From: Lewinellaceae bacterium SD302
Lineage (GTDB): Bacteria; Bacteroidota; Bacteroidia; Chitinophagales; Saprospiraceae
Assembly: GCA_002591745.1 (NCBI GenBank)
Contig: PDLQ01000016.1
Location: forward strand, 1 to 64,000
Length of the DNA stretch: 64,000 nucleotides
Reading direction: 5' to 3'
A model generated the notes under the pieces. The model was not told the DNA's origin. It made no database searches and worked only from the letters and a program-made list of their open reading frames with translations. Made by a program: the position numbers and the translations under genes. This document shows, piece after piece, positions 9,179-18,731 of this stretch. How positions within the stretch are numbered: position 1 is the first letter of the stretch; each line of letters opens with the position of its first letter.

Positions 9179-9790
9179 ATGTCTTTTCACACCATCATTT
9201 TCGACCTCGGTAACGTCCTCATCGGCTGGAATCCGCGAAATTTGTACAACAAGGTTTTCGCTACTCCTGAGGAAGCGGACTGGTTCGTTAGCAACATCGT
9301 CACGCTCGACTGGAACGAAGAGCAGGATAAAGGACGTCTCGCCGCCGAAGCTACCGAATCACTGGTTGCAGAATATCCCAAATGGGAAGCGGAAATCCGA
9401 ATGTATTACGATCGTTTCCACGAGCATTTCAGCGGGCCGATCCAGGGTAGTGTCGAAATCCTGAAAGCGCTGGAAGCTTCCGGCGACTATCGCTTACTGG
9501 CCCTTACGAACTGGAGCGCCGAGTATTTCCCCTGGGCCAGAGAAAATTTCAGTTTCCTCGATATTTTCGAGCATATCACCGTCTCCGGAGAGATCAAAAT
9601 GAAAAAGCCGGAGCCCCGGATCTATGAGCACATCCGCCAGGCATACGACCTCGATGATTTTTCGGGCTGTCTGTTCATCGACGATAGCGAGCGAAACGTA
9701 GTCGCCGCCCGGGCGGCCGGTCTGGAGAGTATTCGATTCGTTGGTGCCGAGGCTTTACGGGAAGAATTGACGGCGCGAGGAATTTTGTAA
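9179..9790 (+). CDS. HAD-family phosphatase (YihX-like)
   Basis: A 203-residue HAD hydrolase. Motif I is IIFDLGNVLIGWNP (nucleophile D9), the DLGNV form seen in YihX-like sugar phosphatases. Motif II is LLALTNWS. The Lys motif is KMKKPEPRIYEH and motif IV is CLFIDDSERNVVAA. A helical cap lies between motifs I and II (residues 15-100), typical of subclass IA. Substrate is likely a small phosphorylated sugar or nucleotide, which cannot be specified. The gene ends at 9790 directly against the convergent methyltransferase stop at 9791, with no spacer. Confidence 0.88.
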   Translation: MSFHTIIFDLGNVLIGWNPRNLYNKVFATPEEADWFVSNIVTLDWNEEQDKGRLAAEATESLVAEYPKWEAEIRMYYDRFHEHFSGPIQGSVEILKALEASGDYRLLALTNWSAEYFPWARENFSFLDIFEHITVSGEIKMKKPEPRIYEHIRQAYDLDDFSGCLFIDDSERNVVAARAAGLESIRFVGAEALREELTARGIL

Positions 9791-10729
9791 TTATGTGTTT
9801 CCGCTGATCAGCCAACAGCGATGCGGCTGTCGCTTCCGATAATCCGGTGGATTAGTTTGCTTGCTGATCTCTTTAAATTGGGCCAGCGCGGATAAGGCTT
9901 CCTCGTCAAGACGGAAGCGACGATTATAGGTGCTGAAATAAATTTTACCGCCCGAGGCGAGTCGTTTCAAACAGTCCTGGATGAGTTTCAGGTGATCGCG
10001 CTGCACGTCCAGTACTTCGCTCATAGCTTTGGAATTACTGAAGGTAGGCGGATTTAGGATGATGATGTCGTATTGAGTTTCGGCGGCTTCTGCCAGCCAG
10101 GCTTTTACGTCGGCACGGATGAAACCGTAGTTTTTCGGGTCGGCCCCATTGGCGGCGAAATTGCGCTTACCCCACTCCAGGTAAGTGTTTGAAAGGCTGA
10201 TACTGTCTACCCGCGTTGCACCTCCCAGGGTGGCATAGACGCTGAATGAGCAGGTGTAGGCAAAGAGATTCAATACTCGTTTGCCTTCTGTTTCCTGGCC
10301 GACCATTAGGCGAGTCTGACGGTGGTCCGGGAACAGCCCGGTATCCAGATAGTCGGTTAGATTGACCAGGAAAGTGACGGTGTTTTCCACTACCTCAAAT
10401 TGCCGTTCCACCCAGGCGAGTTTGTCGTATTGTTTACCTCCTTTAGCTTGCTTACGAAGCTTGAAAAAAATATTGTCACGCCCGACGCTCAGGGTTTCCA
10501 TAATGGTCTCCCGGTAAAATTGCCGGGTATCAGCCCATTCATCATCGGTGGGTTCTGTTCCTTTTTTTGCGTAGATGGCAACGTAAAGATTATCGGCGTA
10601 GCGGTCGATGGTCAACGGATGCTCATCCAGGTCGGCATCGTAGATCCGGTAAACTTCCAGCTGTTGGCGGCGGGCCCATTTGTCGTAGTGACGGGCCATT
10701 TTTTTGAGGCGGTTCTGGAAGTCGGTCAT
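9791..10729 (-). CDS. class I SAM-dependent methyltransferase, RlmK-like (23S rRNA)
   Basis: A 312-residue product matching the RlmK half of E. coli RlmL. The N-terminus NRLKKMARHYDKWARRQQL then YRIYDADLDEHPLTIDRY is the RlmK/RlmI signature. Motif I is VLNLFAYTCSFSVYA, and the catalytic-site motif is NPPTFSNSKAM (usually DPPTFSNSK). RlmK makes m7G2069 in 23S rRNA; here the RlmL (m2G) half is absent from the polypeptide, which is common outside Gammaproteobacteria. Cytoplasmic. Convergent with the HAD gene, with abutting stop codons and no terminator between them, so antisense read-through is likely. Confidence 0.85.
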   Translation of the reverse strand: MTDFQNRLKKMARHYDKWARRQQLEVYRIYDADLDEHPLTIDRYADNLYVAIYAKKGTEPTDDEWADTRQFYRETIMETLSVGRDNIFFKLRKQAKGGKQYDKLAWVERQFEVVENTVTFLVNLTDYLDTGLFPDHRQTRLMVGQETEGKRVLNLFAYTCSFSVYATLGGATRVDSISLSNTYLEWGKRNFAANGADPKNYGFIRADVKAWLAEAAETQYDIIILNPPTFSNSKAMSEVLDVQRDHLKLIQDCLKRLASGGKIYFSTYNRRFRLDEEALSALAQFKEISKQTNPPDYRKRQPHRCWLISGNT

Positions 10730-10840
10730 TTAATAGCAGGTATCATAGTCAGTAGTATGGTAGCAGGGAACTCCCAGTTCATATTTTCAAAAGCGTAGCG
10801 CCATTATGTCTTTTGGACTTCAAAGTAGCAAGGTGGACAA

Positions 10841-12142
10841 TCACCGCTCATCCAGCCGCCCCGCCTCCATCTCCGTCCGTGGCTCGATGAAGTAAACGAT
10901 GTAGATGTCGCGCTTTCCGAGGCCTTCCTTGCGGTCGCTGCTCAGGAAACCGGTGAAGGTGTCCGGGGCCAGGCGAAAATGGGTGTCATTGCCAGCCGAG
11001 TTAAGCGGTAGGCCGGGATTTTCCGGCCGCAAGAAGCGATCCGTTTCCGGAACGTAGAAACTGCGCAGCACGTCGAAGCCGCCTACGGTGAAAGCCGGAT
11101 TGTTGCTGCTGTAGTAGATCGTTTGTCCGTCGCGGGCCAGGAATGGAGTGGTTTCGTCGTAGGCCGTATTGACGTCCGCGCCGAGGTTCTGAGGGGGTAA
11201 CCAGTTGCCGCGATTGTCCTTTACCAGGCGGTAGAGATCCAGACCCCCATAGCCACCGGGGCGGCTGCTACTGAAGTAGATCTCATTATCGGCGTAGAAG
11301 AAAGGAGTGACGTCTCCCATGGCCGGGCTGATTGGTACGTCCAATCGTAAAGTCGTAAACTCCCGGTTGCCGCCGGCCTGAAATGTGTCGATGAGGTAAG
11401 CGCCATTTACCTCAGTCTCCCCGCGAAAGTAGTAGAGTTCGTCGCCGTCTTTACTGATGTCCAGCAGCAGCTCGTGCTGAGGACTCATCAAAAAGGTGTG
11501 TAATGGGCGGGGAATGCTCCATTCGGTGGCTTCGAGTTCGGTGAGGAGGATGTCGCTCTGGTCCCGGTCAGTTGTATTTCCCAGTCCCGGATTAGCGGGC
11601 CGTACGGCACTGAAGTACACCCTGGCTACTCCGGTGGGGCTGGGTACCGGCCCAAACTCATCATCGGAAGAATTGACCTGGGCACCGAGATTCTCCACCA
11701 CCATGCCGTCCGGACTAAACGAGCGGCGCAGACCGTTATCACACATCCGGATCAGGTTAATGGTGAGGCGTCGCTCTTCGGCTCCTTTTGGTAATGAGCG
11801 CAGATAGCGTTTATAGTTGGTGCCCGCTTCGGCGAAGCGATGTTGAGCGTGGTAAAGCCGGCCCAGGTAGAACCAGGCGGATGGATAGTCGACGTCTTTT
11901 CCTACACTCAGCCCCTTCAACAATTCCTCCGACTGCTCCAGTTGGTTGAGTTGAAAGTAGGATACGGCCAGCAACAATGCTGCCTGTTCGTTATTCTTGA
12001 CCAGGTTTCGAGTGCCGGTGATGGTGCGTACGGTACTTTCGTAGTCCCCCTGGCTGAAGAAATATTCGGCTCGCTCCAACTTGGCCTGGGCAAAGAGCGA
12101 GAAAGTCAGAAAGAATAGGAAGAGCTGGAGGTACAGCTTCAC
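10841..12142 (-). CDS. exported TPR / PD40 beta-propeller protein
   Basis: A GTG at 12142 gives a clean signal peptide (KLYLQLFLFFLTFSLFAQ, cleavage after FAQ) and a 433-residue product. The frame is open to 12232, but that extension (MWPIIGPGALVV) would bury the signal. Residues 20-155 are TPR-like helices. From about 165 there are PD40/WD40-like blades: VYFSAVRP, LYYFRGE, IYFSSSRPGGYGGLDLYR, IYYSSNNP, GFLSSDRKEGLGKRDIYIV. Similar TPR-PD40 proteins in Bacteroidota usually end in an OmpA peptidoglycan-binding domain (PorE-like, T9SS-associated); here the protein stops after the propeller. A periplasmic scaffold role is inferred. Confidence 0.8.
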   Translation of the reverse strand: MKLYLQLFLFFLTFSLFAQAKLERAEYFFSQGDYESTVRTITGTRNLVKNNEQAALLLAVSYFQLNQLEQSEELLKGLSVGKDVDYPSAWFYLGRLYHAQHRFAEAGTNYKRYLRSLPKGAEERRLTINLIRMCDNGLRRSFSPDGMVVENLGAQVNSSDDEFGPVPSPTGVARVYFSAVRPANPGLGNTTDRDQSDILLTELEATEWSIPRPLHTFLMSPQHELLLDISKDGDELYYFRGETEVNGAYLIDTFQAGGNREFTTLRLDVPISPAMGDVTPFFYADNEIYFSSSRPGGYGGLDLYRLVKDNRGNWLPPQNLGADVNTAYDETTPFLARDGQTIYYSSNNPAFTVGGFDVLRSFYVPETDRFLRPENPGLPLNSAGNDTHFRLAPDTFTGFLSSDRKEGLGKRDIYIVYFIEPRTEMEAGRLDER

Positions 12143-12240
12143 GGTTGTTGTTTTTGGGAAAGGGGTAAAGTACGAAGAAAAGCTTGGGTTAGCTAAGACC
12201 ACAAGGGCACCGGGGCCTATAATAGGCCACAAGAAATTAC

Positions 12241-13608
12241 TTAGTGCACTTGGTGCAGCTTATGCTTTTGCGGTTCGGCTACCAGACTAGCTGCCACCAA
12301 ACCATCTTTTCCGATACCGTCCAGTTGTAAGTCAACTACGTGATTCACCCAGCTGTCTTCCAATTCGATGCTGATTTTGACGTAATTATCTGTAAATCCG
12401 GTGAGCAAGCCTTCGGTCTTACTTTTTTCCAGTAGCACCTTGCGGGTCTGGCCCAGGAAGCGACGGTAGAAAGCCAATCGTTTTTTCTCGCTCAGGATGT
12501 TGAGCATTTCGTTCCGCCGGCGACGTTCCGGCAGCGGCACCTGGTTGGGCATAGTGGCCGCCGGGGTATTGTCGCGCTGGCTGTAGGTGAAGACGTGGAA
12601 GTAGGTAACGTCGAGCTCCCGGAGGAACTCATACGTCTCCAGGAAATCATCTTCCGTCTCGCCGGGGAATCCGACGATCACGTCCACGCCGATGCAGCAG
12701 TGAGGCATGACGCTACGGATGTGTTCTACCCGCTCGGCGTACAGTTCCCGCTTGTAACGGCGGCGCATTTCCCGCAATTGCTTGTTGTTGCCACTCTGGA
12801 GCGGCATGTGGAAGTGTGGAGCAAAGCGTTGTGAGCCGGCGACGAAGTCGATGATCTCGTCCGTACACAAATTCGGCTCGATACTACTGATGCGGAAGCG
12901 CTCGATGCCGTCGACTCTGTCCAGTTCACGGATAAGGTCAATGAACAGGGCTTCTTTCTTCGGCCGAATTCCTTCAATGACCTCGGTGCCGTTGCCGAAG
13001 TCGCCAATGTTTACGCCGGTCAGTACAACTTCGCGGGTACCCATTTTAGCGATCTCGCGGGCGTCATTTACGACTTTTTCTACCGTAGAACTACGACTGG
13101 CACCCCTGGCCAGGGGAATGGTACAAAAACTACATTTGTAATCACAGCCGTCCTGTACTTTCAGGAAAGAGCGGGTGCGGTCACCGAAGCTGAAACTGTG
13201 GACGAACTCATTGGCTCTTTGCACCTCGCCGGCCCTTACCATACCTTTACTGCCGCCAATCTGCACGGCTTCTATGAAGTCCAGAATATTGAACTTCTCG
13301 GCAGCACCGAGGACCAGATCAACGCCTTCAATGTTGGCGATCTCATCCGGCTTGAGTTGTGCATAACAACCCACCACGATCACCCGCGCCTGGGGATTGA
13401 GCTTCATGGCCCTCCGCACGATATTGCGGCACTTGCGGTCGGCAAACTCCGTTACCGAGCAGGTGTTGACCACGTATATGTCCGCCCCTTCGTGGAATTT
13501 TATTTCCTCAAAGCCGGCTTCGGAAAACTGCCGCCCGATGGCGGAGGTCTCGCTATAGTTGAGCTTGCAGCCCAGGGTGTAAAATGCGACGGTGCCTAAT
13601 GTTGACAT
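12241..13608 (-). CDS. mtaB: tRNA t6A37 methylthiotransferase
   Basis: A 455-residue radical-SAM methylthiotransferase. The N-terminal UPF0004 domain has the cluster cysteines in YTLGCKLNYSE, VNTCSVTEFADRK and VVGCYAQ. The radical-SAM core has DGCDYKCSFCTIPLARG (CxxxCxxC) at about residue 155. The C-terminal TRAM-like part covers about 375-440. The short GCKLN motif and lack of other extension place it in the MtaB branch (ms2t6A37) rather than MiaB or RimO. Two [4Fe-4S] clusters are expected. Its promoter lies directly against the start codon, so the mRNA is probably leaderless. Confidence 0.92.
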   Translation of the reverse strand: MSTLGTVAFYTLGCKLNYSETSAIGRQFSEAGFEEIKFHEGADIYVVNTCSVTEFADRKCRNIVRRAMKLNPQARVIVVGCYAQLKPDEIANIEGVDLVLGAAEKFNILDFIEAVQIGGSKGMVRAGEVQRANEFVHSFSFGDRTRSFLKVQDGCDYKCSFCTIPLARGASRSSTVEKVVNDAREIAKMGTREVVLTGVNIGDFGNGTEVIEGIRPKKEALFIDLIRELDRVDGIERFRISSIEPNLCTDEIIDFVAGSQRFAPHFHMPLQSGNNKQLREMRRRYKRELYAERVEHIRSVMPHCCIGVDVIVGFPGETEDDFLETYEFLRELDVTYFHVFTYSQRDNTPAATMPNQVPLPERRRRNEMLNILSEKKRLAFYRRFLGQTRKVLLEKSKTEGLLTGFTDNYVKISIELEDSWVNHVVDLQLDGIGKDGLVAASLVAEPQKHKLHQVH

Positions 13609-13612
13609 GGTG

Positions 13613-13620
13613 CAAAGGTA
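13613..13620 (-). promoter_or_regulatory. -7 element TACCTTTG for mtaB
   Basis: Read on the minus strand, TACCTTTG matches the Bacteroidota sigma-70 consensus TAnnTTTG and ends five nt before the mtaB ATG. Transcription would begin about at the start codon, giving a leaderless or nearly leaderless mRNA. No strong -33 TTG is seen. Confidence 0.55.
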
Positions 13621-13725
13621 CAGCTAATTAAGATCGAATACAGTCGGGTGGTACGAAAAATCGACTTTAAAATGACGTGTTGCACCGAGCCGAAGTAGGC
13701 TGCTTCGTCGCGTCATAAAACTGTT

Positions 13726-13917
13726 GTGAAAAAGATAAGATTTTTAGCCGGCAACCTTAGTATTATTGGAATGTTGGGCTTCCAGGTAAGACTTTATGAA
13801 ATACTGATCGGCCATTTAGACTCCCTCAGGATCGGGATTTTACTGGTCTTCGGTGCTGTTTTGATTCGCGCTGGCGCGAGTCGTTACATCATAGAGCGAA
13901 AAATGGATCAGAACTGA
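13726..13917 (+). CDS. possible small two-helix membrane protein
   Basis: A 63-residue ORF from a GTG start (MKKIRFLAGNL). It has two hydrophobic stretches (residues 7-28 and 36-52) linked by a short polar loop and a charged tail ERKMDQN. It lies in an otherwise empty gap between mtaB and the insertion sequence. The basic N-terminus and clean hydrophobic pattern support a real membrane peptide, but there is no recognisable family. Confidence 0.35.
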   Translation: MKKIRFLAGNLSIIGMLGFQVRLYEILIGHLDSLRIGILLVFGAVLIRAGASRYIIERKMDQN

Positions 13918-13989
13918 CTGTATGATTATTTTATAATTTCTTTATTTCTATAGGATATGGAAGTACTAAATTATAGTTGTACGGACTCT

Positions 13990-15179
13990 CATACTACTGG
14001 ACATTTTTCAAAATCGGTGGATCGTCTGGCTGAATAAGAGTAATAATGTAGGTGATGAACTTAGGGAATGAGGAGCAAAGAGGAGTGATTATACTTAGGC
14101 CTTTTCGGAAGATCGATTCAGCCGGATAGATACTACCGTCTGCAAACTGGATTCGACGGATTGTTGACTTTATTTTCCAGGCACAACGGATGGTGAGGGC
14201 GTAGGCCAGACACACGAGGCTCATCAGTAAGTTACTCTTTTGAGGCGGTTGTAGATTGATCGCCTCCAGATTAAACCCGTTTGACTTGAGGTGAAAGAAC
14301 AGACACTCAATACGCCAACGCTTTACGTACTGATCGACCGTTTTACGAACCGGACGAATCGGTGTCAGAAACATAATCACCTCCTCACCTGGTGTCCGTT
14401 TAGGGTTGGGACGCATAGACAGATAGTAAGCCTTTCCCTCTAAGATTATCTGCTTGCGTACGAACTTGTTGTTGTGAAAACACCTATCGTACATCTCTTG
14501 ATACGTCTTGCCGGGAGCGGCGTCGACAGCTTCAAAGTAGTTGCCGAACCTCAGCCTGATGACAAAATTTATCTTGTTCTCTCTCAAGTAGTTGAACCAC
14601 TTCTTACCGATATACTCACGGTCCGCCAATAAGGTCATTCCACTGAGATCAAAGTATTTGATCGCTTCACCAAAGAGTTCTTCTCGTTCAGCTTGGCTGG
14701 AAGATCCGATCTTGCTGAGTTGCTTCCAGTAAATAGGAATGGCAACCGTTCCAGCCAAAACACTAAGGACCATATAGTGGTACTTTTGATCACCGCGTCT
14801 CCAACTTGTCCCGTCCAAGAGTAAATGAGTAAAGCGTAAGCGACGCAAGCTTCTAGAAATCTGACGCTGAACATCGAGTTGAAAGTCTGCTTTATCTTGC
14901 CAATCGAGGAAGAAACGGGCAAACCTTCGATAGTGACTATGTGGCTGTACGTCTGTATTACCAAGAACCATGGCAACGTAATCTTTAAGCTTCCAAAGGT
15001 TAACTGTTCTTGCGATTAGAATCAGTTGGACAATCAAGTGAAGATTACGAACGGCACCAAGGCCGTAGTTATCATAAAGTGCAGTAAATTTACGCAGCTG
15101 TGGGGTAGGCATATCTGGGCGTTATGGTAAACACCAAGATAACGCTTACCCTACGCTTTTTGAAATGCCCAGTAGTGTG
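13990..15179. mobile_element. complete IS4-family insertion sequence (1190 bp) with 9-bp target duplication
   Basis: The element is bounded by inverted repeats CATACTACTGGACATTT (left) and, reading inward, CACACTACTGGGCATTT (right). It is flanked by a perfect 9-bp direct repeat ACGGACTCT at 13981-13989 and 15180-15188. It carries one intact transposase. Intact ends, duplication and open transposase all indicate a recent insertion. It landed about 90 bp beyond the 3' end of a decayed lipoprotein gene. Confidence 0.93.
13994..15112 (-). CDS. IS4-family DDE transposase
   Basis: A 372-residue transposase filling the insertion element. The IS4 YREK signature is exact: Y-2-R-3-E-6-K in YVKRWRIECLFFHLK. 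The first catalytic Asp is in HLLLDGTSWRRG, the second in MTLLADREYIGKKW, and the Glu is in RIECLF. The N-terminal basic region (1-100) is the DNA-binding part. The reading frame is undamaged, so the element may be mobile. Confidence 0.93.
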   Translation of the reverse strand: MPTPQLRKFTALYDNYGLGAVRNLHLIVQLILIARTVNLWKLKDYVAMVLGNTDVQPHSHYRRFARFFLDWQDKADFQLDVQRQISRSLRRLRFTHLLLDGTSWRRGDQKYHYMVLSVLAGTVAIPIYWKQLSKIGSSSQAEREELFGEAIKYFDLSGMTLLADREYIGKKWFNYLRENKINFVIRLRFGNYFEAVDAAPGKTYQEMYDRCFHNNKFVRKQIILEGKAYYLSMRPNPKRTPGEEVIMFLTPIRPVRKTVDQYVKRWRIECLFFHLKSNGFNLEAINLQPPQKSNLLMSLVCLAYALTIRCAWKIKSTIRRIQFADGSIYPAESIFRKGLSIITPLCSSFPKFITYIITLIQPDDPPILKNVQ

Positions 15180-15220
15180 ACGGACTCTACTATTAAGGGC
15201 ATCATACACTAAAATGAGAA

Positions 15221-15251
15221 TCACCCCGTCACGATATTTGTAGCGGGGTGA
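15221..15251 (-). terminator. probable terminator of the lipoprotein/protease operon
   Basis: TCACCCCG and CGGGGTGA form a perfect 8-bp stem with a 15-nt loop just downstream of the minus-strand stop at 15278. A T-rich stretch (TTCTCATTTTAG) follows on the minus strand. It sits between the gene and the insertion site. Confidence 0.55.
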
Positions 15252-15277
15252 CTTTATTTTAAGGGATGCAATAGATA

Positions 15278-15867
15278 CTATTCACGCAAATGAAAGGCAT
15301 CGAAATAGCCATTAGTTAACGAGACCGTAGGAGGGGTAAGATCTTCTTGACCAACGGAAAATGCGTTGCGCACGAAATGCATCTCAAAGGAAAATTTTAA
15401 CGTTTGGGTATCATTGTCCCAACTGTCGATTACCATCCAACTCAATTGGTCAGGGTCTTCTACGTAAGAGGCGACGAAGACGTCGGAGAACATAGACAAT
15501 ATCTCAGCGGTAGGAAAATCAGTAGGACATCGATCACCGAAACACGTAGTTATTACTTCAAGTGTATCTCCGATTTTGTTCACTGGAACATTATTAAGTG
15601 AAACAGAAGGATCTGCAAATGGTGTAGAGCAATATCGCATTGCCGTCCCCACCAAAAAGTCCGGTGGCAATTCAGGAGCCATTAATACACCTCCTCGACT
15701 TACTCTGGTCTTACCATTGTAGTCCACAATAACATCACCTGTTCATTTTTTGTTACACCATCACCATGAATTGCACATTCAGAAATCTCTACTGGTTCAT
15801 CCTTTACACAACCAAAGATGAATACTGTTATCACCAATCACAAGATCGTATTTACTGAATTTTTCAT
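15278..15867 (-). pseudogene. decayed lipoprotein, tandem paralogue of the neighbouring gene
   Basis: The conserved 3' part is open as a 149-codon ORF (15278-15727), paralogous along its length to the adjacent lipoprotein: shared VDYNG, RYCS, IGDTL, RCPTDFPT, DPDQ.SW and TVSLTNGY. The 5' part can still be read from ATG 15867 as MKNSVNTIL-stop-LVITVFIFGCVKDE, a lipoprotein signal with lipobox FGC interrupted by an in-frame TGA at codon 10. A second lesion, about one base missing just after an A6 run (near 15742-15755), is needed to join that part to TGDVIVDYNG. Two independent disruptions make it a pseudogene. The IS4 element is close by. Confidence 0.8.
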
Positions 15868-15884
15868 TGTTTAATTGATATTGA

Positions 15885-16478
15885 TTACTCATCAAGCGCG
15901 TATGCATTGAGGTAGCCATTAGTCAAACTTACTGTTAAAGGCGCTATGTCCTCATCAAAGCCTGCGGCAACGGATTCTCGAACAAAGTAAAGTTCGAAAG
16001 AATAACGCAATGATTTAGTTGCCGAGTTCCAACTATTTACAACCAGCCAGCTTTCTTGATCTGGGTCTATAATGTATGACGATACAAAAATATCACCGTT
16101 GTAAGATAAAATCCTTCCAGTTGGGAAATCAGTCGGACAACGGTCAAGAGTGCATCTAGGTTTAACAGATAATGTGTCACCAATAGTTGTGACTGGTATA
16201 TAACGGATGGAAATAACAGGATCCGTATAGAAAGAACTACAATACCTTCCTATAGACGTTACAGTACCATATTCTTCAAAGTCCGAGGCATAAAGTATTC
16301 CTGCGACCCCTTCTCTAGTTGAACCATTATAATCGACAATGAGCTCACCCGTAGAATACTTTTCTAATACATCTCCGAAGACTCCACATTCGGGGATTTC
16401 CTTGGGATCTTCTTTAGAACAAGTAGAAATAGTCATTGTAACAATTGCCCAGAACAAAATGATTGTCAAATTTCTCAT
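15885..16478 (-). CDS. lipoprotein translationally coupled to a T9SS metalloprotease
   Basis: A 197-residue product beginning MRNLTIILFWAIVTMTISTC, a lipoprotein signal with lipobox STC (Cys20). The mature domain is a beta-rich fold of unknown family with four further Cys that may pair (ECGVF, RYCSS, PRCTL, DRCPT). The start codon overlaps the stop of the upstream metalloprotease gene (ATGA), so the two were translated together. A damaged second copy lies immediately downstream. Tight coupling to a secreted protease would fit a membrane-anchored inhibitor, protective protein or partner, but this is inference only. Confidence 0.75.
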   Translation of the reverse strand: MRNLTIILFWAIVTMTISTCSKEDPKEIPECGVFGDVLEKYSTGELIVDYNGSTREGVAGILYASDFEEYGTVTSIGRYCSSFYTDPVISIRYIPVTTIGDTLSVKPRCTLDRCPTDFPTGRILSYNGDIFVSSYIIDPDQESWLVVNSWNSATKSLRYSFELYFVRESVAAGFDEDIAPLTVSLTNGYLNAYALDE

Positions 16479-18632
16479 TGCTTAATAAATTTAACAGTAA
16501 GTGATTCTTGACCTGATTCAAAATTGACAAAGTACATTCCTGAAATAAGGTCTGTTACGTCCACCGTTCGCGAATTATTCTCAAACGGACTTATGTTGCC
16601 GGTGATGATTGTAGCACCAGCCAAGTTTTTAATTCTATACTTGATCAACTTTTCAGTAGCATGCCATTCTTCCGAGAAAGCGAACTGAAGAAAATTGCTG
16701 GCTGGATTGGGAAAAACTTTAATATCGGCTGCAACCTTTACTCCATTACGATCAGAGTCGGACCCTCCGCCACCAAAGCACTGTTGAGTCGGATCTGGAC
16801 ATAACTCATCGAATTCAAAAAACATGAAAGTTTCAGTATCTGTTTCATCATTCGTTGGGTCACCGTCGCCATCGTCGCATCTGGCGAAGAGTTGAACGAA
16901 AAAATCCTCGTTACTACCTGGGAAACTAACGGTTGTTGTAAGCGAACTACCACTTCCGGCAAAGGTGAAGTTAAAACCATCCGTGCTGGTAAACCATTCG
17001 TACACCACGGTACCATTATCGCAGCCACTACTGCTGGCAGAGAGTTGTACCGATTGTCCGTCGGTTGCCTCTGGTGTTCCAGTAGTAATATTCGCCGAGA
17101 AAACACAGGCCGCCGTGAAGTTACAGGCGATGTCTTCGGCGTTTTCTTGGATGATTCTGGCGTTATCTTCTTCTTCGGAGCCTAATATGTCATCTGGATA
17201 GAATGGAATGTCTAGGGGGAGGTTTAGGGAATACCTCTAAAGATAATAGAGGTTCCACCCATCGTATTGCTTTTGTTCAATTCCTCCTACTGAAAACATG
17301 TTAGTCACGTACATTTCACTACGTCCAATCAAATCGCAATCGTAGGCCATACTTGCGTGCGCATATGCAGGGTCTCTACCATCAATAGCTTGTACAAGAG
17401 GGGCATCAAAATCAAAATTTGGCGAATCATCATCAGGCTCGCAGGCTCTGGTCCAAGGTGTAGATTCATGGGCTGCCCCGAATAAATGACCTAATTCGTG
17501 CGGAAAAGATTTAATATCAAGTACTTGTTCAACAGAAAGAATTGTCTTGTAAGCAGGAGGACCAAAAGACTCTTGTAAAATGTTTACCTGATTTTCACCA
17601 CTTGGTAATTCGATAGTTTCAGTATCTAGTATTTGGCCTGCGGCACCTCCAATTCCTTCATACACGTTTCCTGTGAAAATCGCTACGTAGTCAGCAGCAT
17701 TAGAGATACGATCGCTTTCTATAATTGCATTTAAAACTTGATTGGGTTGTATAGGCAAGTCATCAGTTGGATCGGATAAAACGTCAGCACCTATTGCTGC
17801 CATGTCTGAGTTTATTCTATCACCTCCATCAAGGTTTGGATCGACATTCTCATTAAATTCATTGAATCGCGAGACCCCTGCCAAATCGGCTCGAATGCTT
17901 AATCCAGTATTTTGTAGGATTAGATTCAATTGGTCTACCGCCGCCTGAGCCGTCTGGTTCATGTCCAAACCAGTAGCCTCAGCAGCATTTGTAAACATTA
18001 CGAGGATACGCATGTACGAATCAAAACAATTGTTGTTTGTTATACTTTCCGTGCCATTAACAACGTCACGATCTTTGTCATTTTGAACTGGAGCGGAACT
18101 ACCAGATGATCCTCCTCCGGTGTTATCTACGCCAACCGTAGTACAGGTTGGGCCGGTCGAGGTAGTATCGTGACAAATTTGGTGGAGAACACTCAAGCCA
18201 GGCAGAGCAGCCGTTATCGAATAATTCTCTCCCTTGTACCCCATCGATCCAAGCAAGGCACCTTGCACAACACGCAAAGATGCATAGCTGGTAATGTCAT
18301 CGTTAATGGTACCCCGCACCAGAAAGTTTGAAGTATCTTGACTTTCCAGATGACCGACGTTTAAAATCATCGGACCAGTAGATGTTTTGCCGGGCACAAC
18401 TAAGTTAACACTGTCATTGTTGACGAGCATTTGGTACAAGGAAGCAACACTTACTGCTTCCGCGTAGCAGAATTCTGCCTTGCCGACAAAGGACTGAATA
18501 CTGTTCCCGGCAATTTGCGCCTGACTCTGTGAAAGCCCGCCACTCGGCAGGGAACTAAACAATGGGGGGGGATTGAGAGAAAAGGGAAGCCGCAATTAGA
18601 AGCAGCATTAAGCTGAGTAGCACTTTTGTCAT
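16475..18632 (-). pseudogene. T9SS-secreted metzincin metalloprotease, interrupted by a poly-C frameshift and an in-frame TAG
   Basis: The intact design is: ATG 18632, signal peptide (MTKVLLSLMLLLIAASLFSQ), prodomain, catalytic domain with HELGHLFGAAH (the HExxHxxGxxH metzincin zinc site), a PKD-like segment, and a type A T9SS sorting domain (FPNPASNFLQF to FIKQ). Two lesions break it. A C8 run at 18571-18578 shifts the frame right after the signal peptide; seven C would restore it. A single TAG at 17237-17239 separates the catalytic ORF (17237-18595) from the C-terminal ORF (16475-17008), both in the same frame with open sequence between. Either this is a pseudogene, or the poly-C run is a slippage switch, or one lesion is a sequencing error. 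Downstream lipoprotein overlaps by ATGA. Confidence 0.8.
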
Positions 18633-18731
18633 TGGTTAAAAGGGTTTGGTTTTAATTTTCTAGAGAGCAATGAGCTACCATGATTATAAGGCTTTTTTAG
18701 CAATTGTCAAATAATAACGATACTAAATTTT

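Noticed and set aside
12143-12232. Upstream ATG (12232) for the PD40 protein
   Set aside because: It would place about 30 residues before a good signal peptide; GTG 12142 fits better.
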